Of a stretch of DNA of 8,451 nucleotides, positions 1 through 6,320 are shown piece by piece. Under the pieces are notes generated by a model that was not told where the DNA came from, ran no database searches, and was given only the letters and a program-made list of their open reading frames with translations. Both the position numbers and the translations under genes were made by a program. The stretch lies in contig JAGLNB010000133.1 in assembly GCA_023139715.1 (NCBI GenBank), positions 1 through 8,451 on the forward strand, given 5' to 3'. The DNA is from Planctomycetota bacterium. GTDB lineage: Bacteria > Planctomycetota > Phycisphaerae > Sedimentisphaerales > Anaerobacaceae. Positions within the stretch are counted from its first letter, which is position 1, and each line of letters begins with the position of its first letter.

Positions 1-720
1 CATATTTTTCTAAAACCCAAAGTAAATCAGAGTGAAAAAGTCAAGGTGGCTGTACCGGCAGTTGATATGGAAAAATGTATCGGCTGTGGAAAATGTGGCC
101 AAATTTGCCAATACGGAGCCATTGTAGCCATAAAAGAAAAAAATGTCTTGACGTTTGAGCAGCTTTGCCATTCCTGCGGCGGATGCATGCGAGTTTGCCC
201 TTCTAATGCAATCAAGTCAAAAATGCTCGACATTGGAACACTTGATTGTGGCAAGGCAGATAATGTTGATTTTGTCAGCGGTAAATTGCAAATCGGCTCG
301 GTGCGAACGCCGGCTCTGATAAAAAAAGTAAAAGAACAAATAAAAGAAAACTACATTGCAATAATCGATGCTCCACCGGGTACATCCTGTCCGGTAGTGG
401 AAACGCTAAAAGATGTCGATTTTGTTCTGCTCGTAACCGAACCAACACCGTTTGGCTTAAATGATTTGAAACTCGCTGTCGATTTAACAAAAGAAATGAA
501 GCTGCCATTCGCAGTTGCTATCAATCGTTGCGGCATAGGCAACAATAAGGTAGAGGAATACTGCGAAAAAGAAAAAATAAAAATCCTTATGAAATTGCCC
601 GACGATAGAAAAATTGCCGAAGCATATTCCGATGGAAAAATGATTATTGATGTTTTGCCTGAATACGAGAAAAGCTTTATCGCTTTGTACGAAAATATTT
701 CCAGAAAACTAAGAGAGTAA
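1..720 (+). CDS. MinD-superfamily ATPase with inserted ferredoxin domain (5'-truncated)
   Basis: The reading frame is open from base 1 with family-like residues before the first possible start (GTG at 46), so the gene begins upstream and the Walker A P-loop is missing from view. Counting from base 1, the visible part has two 4Fe-4S ferredoxin motifs: CxxCxxCxxxC at residues 26-36 and a second at 56-66 ending in CP. A switch-II-like DAPPGTSCP follows at 123-131, then VTEPT, typical of MinD/Mrp-type ATPases with a bacterial ferredoxin insert (COG1149-like). About 50 residues are missing compared with the complete paralogue at 1308. The family is thought to couple ATP to Fe-S or electron handling, but the substrate is unknown. 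The stop lies 2 bp before the methyltransferase start, so the genes are probably co-transcribed and translationally coupled. Family assignment is secure; the role is inference. Confidence 0.93.
   Translation, partial: HIFLKPKVNQSEKVKVAVPAVDMEKCIGCGKCGQICQYGAIVAIKEKNVLTFEQLCHSCGGCMRVCPSNAIKSKMLDIGTLDCGKADNVDFVSGKLQIGSVRTPALIKKVKEQIKENYIAIIDAPPGTSCPVVETLKDVDFVLLVTEPTPFGLNDLKLAVDLTKEMKLPFAVAINRCGIGNNKVEEYCEKEKIKILMKLPDDRKIAEAYSDGKMIIDVLPEYEKSFIALYENISRKLRE
70..110 (+). repeat. Direct repeat copy 1: first ferredoxin motif
   Basis: This 41-bp stretch encodes the first CxxCxxCxxxC motif. By my hand alignment it matches 1503-1543 in the paralogous gene at 37 of 41 bases, including most third codon positions. 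It is a coding repeat from gene duplication, not a mobile element. Confidence 0.75.
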
Positions 721-722
721 AA

Positions 723-1304
723 ATGAAGGCAAAATCCAAAAACGATATAAAAAAATGGTCGGAAAAACACACTGAAGCACTCTTGACGGATATAGGTATT
801 AAAAAAGGTCAAACTGTGTTGGATTTCGGGTGCAATGAAGGAAGCTACACAATTCCAGCCGCCAGAATAGTCGAAGAAAAAGGCAAAATTTATGCGCTCG
901 ACAAAGAAGGCAAATCCTTAGTTAAAACAATGAAGAAAGTAAAATCCAAAGGATTGAAAAACGTAATTGGCATAATTTCCTCCAATGAACTGCAAATTCC
1001 CTTAAGAAAAAATTCTGTTGATGTTGTTTTGCTGTATGATGTTCTTCACAAGGGATTTTTTCCAAAAATTGAAGACAGAAAAAAAATCTTAAGCAGTATT
1101 TATAAAGTGCTTCGCAAAAACGGTTTTGTTTCTGTCTATCTAACGCATCTTAGACAATTCGGCACAACTTTCAAAAAAGCCATGGAGGAAATAGAAAATG
1201 TTGGCTTTGTCTGCTGTGAAGAATATCATAAAAAAGTTATCCATAGCGAAAATCTTGTAAAAGGTCGAATTTTCACTTACAGAAAAACAAAAACACAGGA
1301 GTAA
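723..1304 (+). CDS. Class I SAM-dependent methyltransferase
   Basis: This 193-residue protein has the class I methyltransferase fold signature. Motif I (VLDFGCNEGSYT, residues 32-43) is the glycine-rich SAM loop. An acidic residue at the end of the next strand (D60 in YALDKEG) should bind the ribose hydroxyls. The segment SVDVVLLYDVLH near 98-109 matches the motif after the UbiE-type acidic strand. The N-terminus is Lys-rich and the protein has no signal or membrane segment, so it is cytosolic. The start is ATG preceded by GAGAG five bases upstream, with 2 bp after the previous stop and 3 bp before the next start. It sits between two Fd-MinD ATPase genes. The substrate cannot be read from sequence; small molecule, protein or metalloid are all possible (the fold resembles UbiE/ArsM methylases). 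Fold is secure, function unknown. Confidence 0.88.
   Translation: MKAKSKNDIKKWSEKHTEALLTDIGIKKGQTVLDFGCNEGSYTIPAARIVEEKGKIYALDKEGKSLVKTMKKVKSKGLKNVIGIISSNELQIPLRKNSVDVVLLYDVLHKGFFPKIEDRKKILSSIYKVLRKNGFVSVYLTHLRQFGTTFKKAMEEIENVGFVCCEEYHKKVIHSENLVKGRIFTYRKTKTQE
1298..1301 (+). promoter_or_regulatory. Ribosome binding site fixing a TTG start
   Basis: GGAG lies 6 bases before the TTG at 1308 and overlaps the end of the methyltransferase gene. It supports TTG as the true start of the downstream ATPase. The in-frame GTG at 1320 would cut into the first beta strand before the P-loop. Confidence 0.7.
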
Positions 1305-1307
1305 AAA

Positions 1308-2198
1308 TTGAAAGAAATAGTGGTCATAAGCGGAAAAGGCGGAACAGGAAAAACAAGCATCGTTGCTTCGTTTGCCGCACTTGCAAAAAACGCAGTATTG
1401 GCTGACTGCGATGTGGATGCTGCGGATTTGCATTTAATTTTAGAGCCAGACATAAAACAAACACATGATTTCAGCGGCGGTAAAAAAGCTACTATAATTA
1501 CAGAAAAATGTATCGGCTGCGGAAAATGTGAACAAATTTGCAATTTCAACGCACCAAAATTTGACGGCTCGGCTAATAAAACCGCACAAAGAACCTACAC
1601 AATCGAACCATTTTCGTGCGAAGGATGCGGCGTATGCATTCAGTTTTGCCCTGTTCAAGCTATAGAATTCAAAGATGAAATCAACGGCCAATGGTTTGAG
1701 TCAGAGACAAGATTTGGCCCAATGGTTCACGCTAAACTCGGAATCGCTCAGGAAAACAGCGGCAAACTCGTAAGCTTAATTCGCAAACAAGCAAAAGAAA
1801 TTGCAACAAAACAAAATAAGGAGATAATAATCGTAGATGGTTCACCCGGAATCGGATGCCCTGTAATAGCTTCAATCAGCGGAGCTGATTTGGTTCTAAT
1901 CGTAACCGAGCCAACAATTTCAGGAAAACACGATTTGGACAGAGTTGTTGAATTAACCCAACATTTCAAAATTCCAGCTGCGGTCTGTATCAATAAATAT
2001 GATATAAATACAAAAATTACAAAGCAAATTGAAAAAAGAGCTGACGAAATAAACTTGAAAATAGCCGGCAAAATCGCCTATGATACGAGTGTAACCAAAG
2101 CACAAATTGCAGCTAAAAGTATTATAGAATATTCGCAAAACAGCGTAAAAGAACAAGTAACATCCGTATGGGAAGAAATGTTGAACATATTGAAATAA
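1308..2198 (+). CDS. MinD-superfamily ATPase with inserted ferredoxin domain (complete)
   Basis: This full-length 296-residue paralogue of the gene at the window's left edge starts at TTG. It has a deviant Walker A motif (SGKGGTGKTS, residues 8-17, with the MinD-type lysine K10) and a DCDVDAADLH switch at 33-42. The inserted ferredoxin domain has cysteines C68/71/74/78 and C104/107/110/114 for two 4Fe-4S clusters. Switch II is VDGSPGIGCP (176-185), followed by VTEPT. The Fe-S insert interrupts the ATPase fold, as in COG1149 proteins of methanogens, Thermotoga and other anaerobes. It is cytosolic and probably dimerises with itself or with the upstream paralogue. It could be an Fe-S or metal-cofactor carrier ATPase, or drive ATP-dependent electron transfer; neither is proven. 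The gap to the NifX-like gene is 30 bp with a good Shine-Dalgarno, consistent with one operon. Confidence 0.95.
   Translation: MKEIVVISGKGGTGKTSIVASFAALAKNAVLADCDVDAADLHLILEPDIKQTHDFSGGKKATIITEKCIGCGKCEQICNFNAPKFDGSANKTAQRTYTIEPFSCEGCGVCIQFCPVQAIEFKDEINGQWFESETRFGPMVHAKLGIAQENSGKLVSLIRKQAKEIATKQNKEIIIVDGSPGIGCPVIASISGADLVLIVTEPTISGKHDLDRVVELTQHFKIPAAVCINKYDINTKITKQIEKRADEINLKIAGKIAYDTSVTKAQIAAKSIIEYSQNSVKEQVTSVWEEMLNILK
1503..1543 (+). repeat. Direct repeat copy 2: first ferredoxin motif
   Basis: This is the second copy of the repeat at 70-110, 1433 bp downstream, with four mismatches. It encodes the same CIGCGKC core and reflects paralogy of the two ATPase genes. Confidence 0.75.
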
Positions 2199-2228
2199 TA
2201 AGAGAAGTAAAAATAGGAGAAAAATAAA

Positions 2229-2567
2229 ATGAAAATAGCAATTCCAATAACAGCAGGCAAATTATCACAACATTTTGGTCATTGCGAGCAATTCGCAATT
2301 ATTGACATTGACGATGAAAATAAAAATATCAAAAATAAAGAACTATTAGAGCCGCCAGTTCATGAGCCGGGTGCTTTGCCGAAATGGCTTGCAGAATTAA
2401 ACGTCAATTTGATAATCGCAGGCGGAATGGGTATGAGAGCTCATCAATTGTTTACACAAAATAACATAAAAGTAGTCGTAGGTGCAGCTGACGATGAACC
2501 GGAAAATATAGTATCGCAGTATTTGTCCGGCCAACTGCAATGCGGTGAAAATATTTGCGACCATTAA
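2229..2567 (+). CDS. NifX/NifB-like dinitrogenase iron-molybdenum cofactor family protein
   Basis: This 112-residue single-domain protein is of the Nitro_FeMo-Co family (PF02579), the fold shared by NifX, NafY and the C-terminus of NifB. The opening beta strand MKIAIPI leads to LSQHFGHCEQF (H15, H18, C19), the usual putative metal or cofactor-binding corner. LIIAGGMGMRA at 61-71 is the second family hallmark. The tail carries two more cysteines (C105, C110) and a terminal His. Stand-alone members usually occur without nitrogenase, and no nif structural gene is visible here. The likely role is to bind or carry a metal or Fe-S cofactor for the neighbouring Fd-MinD ATPases, which is inference from gene order. 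AGGAGA at 2215-2220 precedes the ATG. The DUF134 gene follows after 12 bp. Confidence 0.93.
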   Translation: MKIAIPITAGKLSQHFGHCEQFAIIDIDDENKNIKNKELLEPPVHEPGALPKWLAELNVNLIIAGGMGMRAHQLFTQNNIKVVVGAADDEPENIVSQYLSGQLQCGENICDH

Positions 2568-2579
2568 CAGCAGAAAAAT

Positions 2580-2942
2580 ATGCCAAGACCAAGAAATTGC
2601 AGACGTATCAGCTGTATTCCACAGGCCAATTTCTATAAGCCGAGAGGAATCCCTCTATCAACATTACAGCAGATAAAGCTGGCTGGCGACGAGCTTGAAG
2701 CTGTTCGCCTGGCTGATTTTGAAGGATTGTATCAGCAGCAAGCAGCCGAAAAAATGAATATTTCCCGCCAGACATTTGGCAGGATTCTGGAATCAGCTCA
2801 CAAAAAAATCGCTGACGCACTGGTCAATGGCAAGGCAATCCTTATTGAAGACGGAACCATCGAATTTGACCAGGCCACTCAACAACAAAACCAATTTCGC
2901 CAAGGCGGAGGCAGGCACGGTCGCGGCCATAGAAACCAATAA
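2580..2942 (+). CDS. DUF134 family DNA-binding protein
   Basis: This 120-residue protein opens with the DUF134 (PF02001) signature: MPRPR followed by paired Cys residues (C7, C12), then FYKPRGIPL. A helix-turn-helix similar to sigma-70 region 4 spans about residues 50-75 (QQAAEKMNISRQTFGRILE), preceded by the conserved DELEAVRLADFEGL. It therefore probably binds DNA. The tail (109-118) is a Gly/Arg/His-rich flexible stretch. DUF134 genes often sit beside NifX-like and Fd-MinD genes, so it is the best candidate regulator of this operon, although no target site is visible here because the operon promoter lies outside the window. The Shine-Dalgarno is weak, so it may rely on coupling to the upstream gene. 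It ends 3 bp from the stop of the convergent amrS gene. Confidence 0.92.
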   Translation: MPRPRNCRRISCIPQANFYKPRGIPLSTLQQIKLAGDELEAVRLADFEGLYQQQAAEKMNISRQTFGRILESAHKKIADALVNGKAILIEDGTIEFDQATQQQNQFRQGGGRHGRGHRNQ

Positions 2943-2945
2943 TAA

Positions 2946-3962
2946 TTATAATTCAAATCCAGCTATTTTTGTGCCACAATCAGGACAGCAGGAATTTTTC
3001 AGATTGTTTGCAATAATCTGAAAACCAATTCGCTCAATCAATAATTTTCCACAACTATAACAAAAAGTGCCCTCAGCTTTTGACCCGGAAATATTACCAG
3101 GATAAACATAACGCAAACCAGCAGCTTTACCTATTGTCTGCGCCCGCTCCATGGAATCAATAGGTGTCGGCTGCGAATTCAGATACTTATAATCAGGATG
3201 AAATCGGCTGACGTGCCATGGCGTATCAACGCCGGCATTGGAAACAATAAAATCAGCAAGTTTTTTCAGCTCATCCACAGAATCGTTCTCGCCGGGGATA
3301 AGTAAGGTTGTAATTTCAAGCCAGATATTAGTTTGGCTGGCAATATAACTAATCGTATCGAGAACCGGCTGCAATTTGGCGTGGCATAATCTTTTATAAT
3401 AATCATCGCTAAAAGATTTCAAATCAATGTTTATACCGTCAAGCCAGCTGCTTGCAAAATCAATCGTTTCGCGTGTCATAAAACCATTGCTAACAAAAAC
3501 ATTCGCCAAGCCCTGCTGCTTTGCCAGTTGCCCGCAATCATTACACAATTCCATAAAGACAGTCGGCTCAGTGTAAGTATAAGCAATACTCCTGCATTTG
3601 CTTTTGACAGCCGCTGTAACTATCTGCTCCGGTGATATTTGCTGGCCATCAATGCAACTATTGTTAATAGCCGCCTGACTGAGCTGCCAGTTCTGACAAA
3701 AATCACAGCTAAAATTACATCCTGGAGTAGCTATTGAAAAACTGCGGCTGCCCGGCTGAAAATGAAAGAACGGTTTTTTTTCTATCGGGTCAGGATTAGC
3801 GGAACAAACACAATCGTAATTGAGCGAATACAAAACACCGTCAATATTTTTGCGAACCCCGCAGCGACCTAAGCCATCGGGTTTAATCAAACATCGCCAG
3901 TTACAAAGATTGCACTGAACCTTCTTATCTTCGCACAACTTAGTTAGAACAGCTCGTTTCAT
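2946..3962 (-). CDS. amrS: Radical SAM enzyme, AmmeMemoRadiSam system (AmrS / PflA-like)
   Basis: This 338-residue protein has the radical SAM motif CNFSCDFC (C82, C86, C89), which binds the 4Fe-4S cluster that cleaves SAM. N-terminal cysteines C17, C20, C24 and C34, followed by YSLNYD and NPDPIEKKPFFHF (56-68), are the hallmark of the COG1180 subgroup that usually accompanies AMMECR1- and Memo-type proteins. YTYTEPT, DLKSF and ISGSK are further family segments. The C-terminus holds two CxxC pairs (C301/C304, C326/C329) that could form a zinc ribbon. The substrate of the system is unknown; relation to the pyruvate-formate-lyase activating enzyme suggests glycyl radical or other radical modification. 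The start is 3 bp after the mlaF stop with no clear Shine-Dalgarno, so translation is probably coupled. No AMMECR1 or Memo gene is in the window. Confidence 0.93.
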   Translation of the reverse strand: MKRAVLTKLCEDKKVQCNLCNWRCLIKPDGLGRCGVRKNIDGVLYSLNYDCVCSANPDPIEKKPFFHFQPGSRSFSIATPGCNFSCDFCQNWQLSQAAINNSCIDGQQISPEQIVTAAVKSKCRSIAYTYTEPTVFMELCNDCGQLAKQQGLANVFVSNGFMTRETIDFASSWLDGINIDLKSFSDDYYKRLCHAKLQPVLDTISYIASQTNIWLEITTLLIPGENDSVDELKKLADFIVSNAGVDTPWHVSRFHPDYKYLNSQPTPIDSMERAQTIGKAAGLRYVYPGNISGSKAEGTFCYSCGKLLIERIGFQIIANNLKNSCCPDCGTKIAGFEL

Positions 3963-3965
3963 AAA

Positions 3966-4823
3966 CTATTTTTTGGAATTCTGCGAAACAAATTGTGAAG
4001 GTGAAGTAGTTTCGCCAGATTGCAGTATCAGTAAATCTTCATCATCAATCTGGCCATGAATAAACTGCTGGACAACGGGGTGAGGATGATTACGAATATA
4101 ATCCGCATCACCATCAGCAAGAATTTTTCCCTTATGCAGCATAATAATACGGTCGGCTATCTTATAAGCACTTGTCATATCGTGAGTAACAACAACGCTG
4201 GTTATGCCAAGCTCTTTTTGTAATTTCAAAATAAGCTCATTAATTACATCTGAACGAATCGGGTCAAGGCCGGTAGTTGGCTCATCATATAAAATCAGCT
4301 CAGGATTCAACGCAATGGCTCTCGCCAAAGCCACCCTCTTTTTCTCGCCACCAGAAAGTTTAGCGGGATAAAAATTCTGAAAGCCGTCCAAGCCAACCAT
4401 AGATAACTTGTTTTTTACCAAAGCATCAATTTCGCCCCAATCAGTTATTTTGTAATGCTGAGTTATTGGAAAAATTATATTCTCGAAAACACTTATACTG
4501 TCAAATAAAGCACCACCCTGAAAAAGGAAACCGTAGCGAGTGCGTACTTGATTTAGTTCGTCCTCATTTAGATTATCAATTCGCTGCTGGTCCAAATAAA
4601 CATCACCAGATGTTGGTCTTAGAAGGACGATTAAATGCTTTAGCAAAACAGTTTTACCGCAGCCGCTCGGACCAATTATCACCGTTGTTTTTCCCTTCTC
4701 TATCGAAAGAGAAATATCATCAAGGACAAGTTTTTCGCCAAATTTTTTGGTGAGATTTTTAAGAACAATCACTCCATTGGAGTTTATGCCGCTGGCTTGA
4801 TTGTTCTTTTCTTCAGCTACCAT
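3966..4823 (-). CDS. mlaF: ABC transporter ATP-binding protein, MlaF / Ttg2A type
   Basis: This is the 285-residue ATPase of the MlaFEDB-type transporter, which moves phospholipids between the inner and outer membranes. It has Walker A GPSGCGKT (51-58), Q-loop Q102 within LFQGGALFDS, a family trait of MlaF, signature LSGGEKKR (156-163), Walker B LILYDEPTTGLDP (176-188) and the switch histidine H214. The C-terminal extension (HPHPVVQQFIHGQ and an acidic/Ser-rich tail) resembles the MlaF region that contacts its neighbour subunit. It acts on the cytoplasmic face together with the permease encoded just upstream (30 bp). AAAGGA lies 11 bases before the ATG. Gene order and co-direction suggest one operon apt-mlaE-mlaF-amrS. 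No MlaD gene is adjacent. The assignment is firm. Confidence 0.95.
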   Translation of the reverse strand: MVAEEKNNQASGINSNGVIVLKNLTKKFGEKLVLDDISLSIEKGKTTVIIGPSGCGKTVLLKHLIVLLRPTSGDVYLDQQRIDNLNEDELNQVRTRYGFLFQGGALFDSISVFENIIFPITQHYKITDWGEIDALVKNKLSMVGLDGFQNFYPAKLSGGEKKRVALARAIALNPELILYDEPTTGLDPIRSDVINELILKLQKELGITSVVVTHDMTSAYKIADRIIMLHKGKILADGDADYIRNHPHPVVQQFIHGQIDDEDLLILQSGETTSPSQFVSQNSKK

Positions 4824-4853
4824 TTTCGCATTCGTCCTTTAATTTCTGGTCGA

Positions 4854-5675
4854 TTAAATCAACGCCTTAATCGGCCAAAATGTATTGTAAATCGCTTTGA
4901 AAAATACCGCCAGTGCAAAATCAAGAGCTAATATCGAGATAAAACTTGCCACAAATGCTTCCGTGCAGGCCTGACCCACGCCATGAGCACCTTCTTTACA
5001 GGTAAAACCCTTATAGCAGCTGATGGCCGCTATTGCTGCTCCAAAGAAAAAACCCTTTATAACACCAATAGCCACATCCCACAACTCCACGCCGGAAGCA
5101 CTGAAAGTCCAGTATGCCCTGCTGTTAATTCCAAGATGAATAACGCTGACGAAATATCCGCCTATGATTCCAAGCAGGTCAGCGAAAATAATCAAAAACG
5201 GCGTAAGAAGTAAACAAGCCAGCACTCGCGGAGCGACCAGATATTTCACAGGGTCAGTTCCCATACTTTTTATAGCATCGATTTGCTCGGTAACTTTCAT
5301 TGTACCAAGTTCAGCGGTTAAAGCCCCGCCGATACGCCCAGCCAACATAACCGCTGCAAGTACAGGCCCTAATTCCTTAACAACCGAAATGTTAATCAAT
5401 ACCCCGAGATGCTCTTCGGCTCCGAAAGCTGCCAACTGGTCATACGCCTGAATGGCAAGTATCATTCCAACAAAAGCACCCGTCACCATAACAATCGGAA
5501 CACTGTGAACACCAATAATATTCATCTGCGCCCAGATGAGCGGATAAGTGGCACTCTTCCTACAGCTTTCAACAGACGCAGCTATAGACCTGAAAACAAA
5601 TCTGGCAAACTGTCCAAGATTATCCAAGCCATTTATCGCATTTGTTACTGTCATTTTAGCGAACGCCTTACTCAA
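4854..5675 (-). CDS. mlaE: MlaE-family ABC transporter permease
   Basis: This 273-residue integral membrane protein has the permease signature ELGTMKVTEQIDA (122-134), preceded by ELGPVLAAVMLAGRIGG (101-117), both typical of the MlaE/YrbE family. Hydrophobic segments lie near 52-75, 95-115, 148-180, 198-220 and 240-262, fitting the five to six membrane-associated helices of the family. It forms the inner-membrane core of a phospholipid transporter with the MlaF ATPase encoded immediately downstream. The start is uncertain: TTG at 5675 lies 8 bp after the apt stop, and an in-frame ATG at 5654 would shorten the protein by 7 residues; neither has a strong Shine-Dalgarno. The longer form is given. 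A periplasmic MCE-domain partner (MlaD) is expected but is not encoded next to it. Confidence 0.94.
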   Translation of the reverse strand: MSKAFAKMTVTNAINGLDNLGQFARFVFRSIAASVESCRKSATYPLIWAQMNIIGVHSVPIVMVTGAFVGMILAIQAYDQLAAFGAEEHLGVLINISVVKELGPVLAAVMLAGRIGGALTAELGTMKVTEQIDAIKSMGTDPVKYLVAPRVLACLLLTPFLIIFADLLGIIGGYFVSVIHLGINSRAYWTFSASGVELWDVAIGVIKGFFFGAAIAAISCYKGFTCKEGAHGVGQACTEAFVASFISILALDFALAVFFKAIYNTFWPIKALI

Positions 5676-5683
5676 AAATTAAC

Positions 5684-6208
5684 TCAATAAGATAAAACCG
5701 TTTCAATTTTATAATTGGAAAGCTTATCTCGTCCATTCAAATCACTAAGCTCAATAAGAAAAGCTATCCCTGCAATTTGGCCACCAATTTTTTCGATAAG
5801 TTCGCAAGCTGCAGCCATCGTGCCACCGGTAGCAAGTAAATCATCTACCATTAAAATTTTTGCCCCCTTTTCGATGGCATCACTATGGACTTGCAAAGTG
5901 TCAACGCCATATTCCAAATCGTAGTTAATGCTTTCGGTTTTGAAAGGCAGTTTGCCTTTCTTGCGTATCGGCACAAAACCAGCTTTGAGCTTTTCAGCAA
6001 CCGCCGAGCCAAATATAAATCCTCTGGCCTCAACAGCAGCTACATAATCAATATCTGCACATTCGAAACCGCAACACAAAGCATCAATCGAAATTGATAA
6101 CGCTTTGGGCTCGGCTAATAGCGGAGTAATATCACGAAATAAAATCCCCTGTTTCGGCCAATCAGGAACATCACGAATATAGCTCTTCAAATTTATATGC
6201 TCAGCCAT
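5684..6208 (-). CDS. apt: Adenine phosphoribosyltransferase
   Basis: Apt converts adenine and PRPP to AMP in purine salvage in the cytosol. The 174-residue protein aligns by eye along its whole length with bacterial Apt: IRDVPDWPKQGILFRDITPLL (11-31), VEARGFIFG (59-67), a flexible loop with RKKGKLP (82-88) and YDLEYG (96-101), and the PRPP-binding motif VDDLLATGGT (121-130). I chose the ATG at 6208. A GTG at 6223 would add five residues (MAGLR) that the family lacks, and GGCAGG upstream of the ATG can serve as its ribosome binding site. The last residues are shorter than in E. coli Apt, which is common. It is followed 8 bp later by mlaE, so apt heads or belongs to the leftward operon. The upstream sigma gene is 112 bp away. 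Confidence 0.95.
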   Translation of the reverse strand: MAEHINLKSYIRDVPDWPKQGILFRDITPLLAEPKALSISIDALCCGFECADIDYVAAVEARGFIFGSAVAEKLKAGFVPIRKKGKLPFKTESINYDLEYGVDTLQVHSDAIEKGAKILMVDDLLATGGTMAAACELIEKIGGQIAGIAFLIELSDLNGRDKLSNYKIETVLSY

Positions 6209-6320
6209 CCTTAAACCTGCCACATATTAAGATAAATGCAAATAATCCGTTCTTAAAAACCTGCAAATATTTTTATCATATTATTCACAAAATGCAAGTT
6301 TTATCCCCCCCCTTATACGG
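6209..6320 (-). other. Spacer between sigma gene and apt
   Basis: This AT-rich spacer holds a C8 run just after the sigma stop and three TGCAA-containing words (6236-6244, 6261-6269, 6292-6300). I find no hairpin terminator and no convincing sigma-70 promoter, so apt may be partly transcribed by read-through from the sigma gene. Confidence 0.5.
6305..6312. repeat. C8 mononucleotide tract
   Basis: A run of eight C (G on the leftward coding strand) lies 8 bp downstream of the sigma stop codon. It is the longest C/G run I see in an otherwise AT-rich window and is non-coding. Confidence 0.8.

Noticed and set aside
351..812. A 153-codon leftward frame opposite the first ATPase gene
   Set aside because: It is an antisense shadow of clear ferredoxin/ATPase coding sequence, Phe/Ser-rich, with no recognisable motif.
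70..1543. Repeat pair as a mobile element boundary
   Set aside because: The similarity lies inside two homologous coding sequences in the same frame and is explained by paralogy; there is no transposase or terminal inverted repeat.
2229..2567. Nitrogenase (nif) locus
   Set aside because: The NifX-like domain occurs widely outside nitrogen fixation and no nifHDK, nifB or nifE/N sequence is present.
6209..6223. GTG start extending Apt by five residues
   Set aside because: The extra residues do not fit the family N-terminus, and the ATG at 6208 has a plausible ribosome binding site in the same bases.
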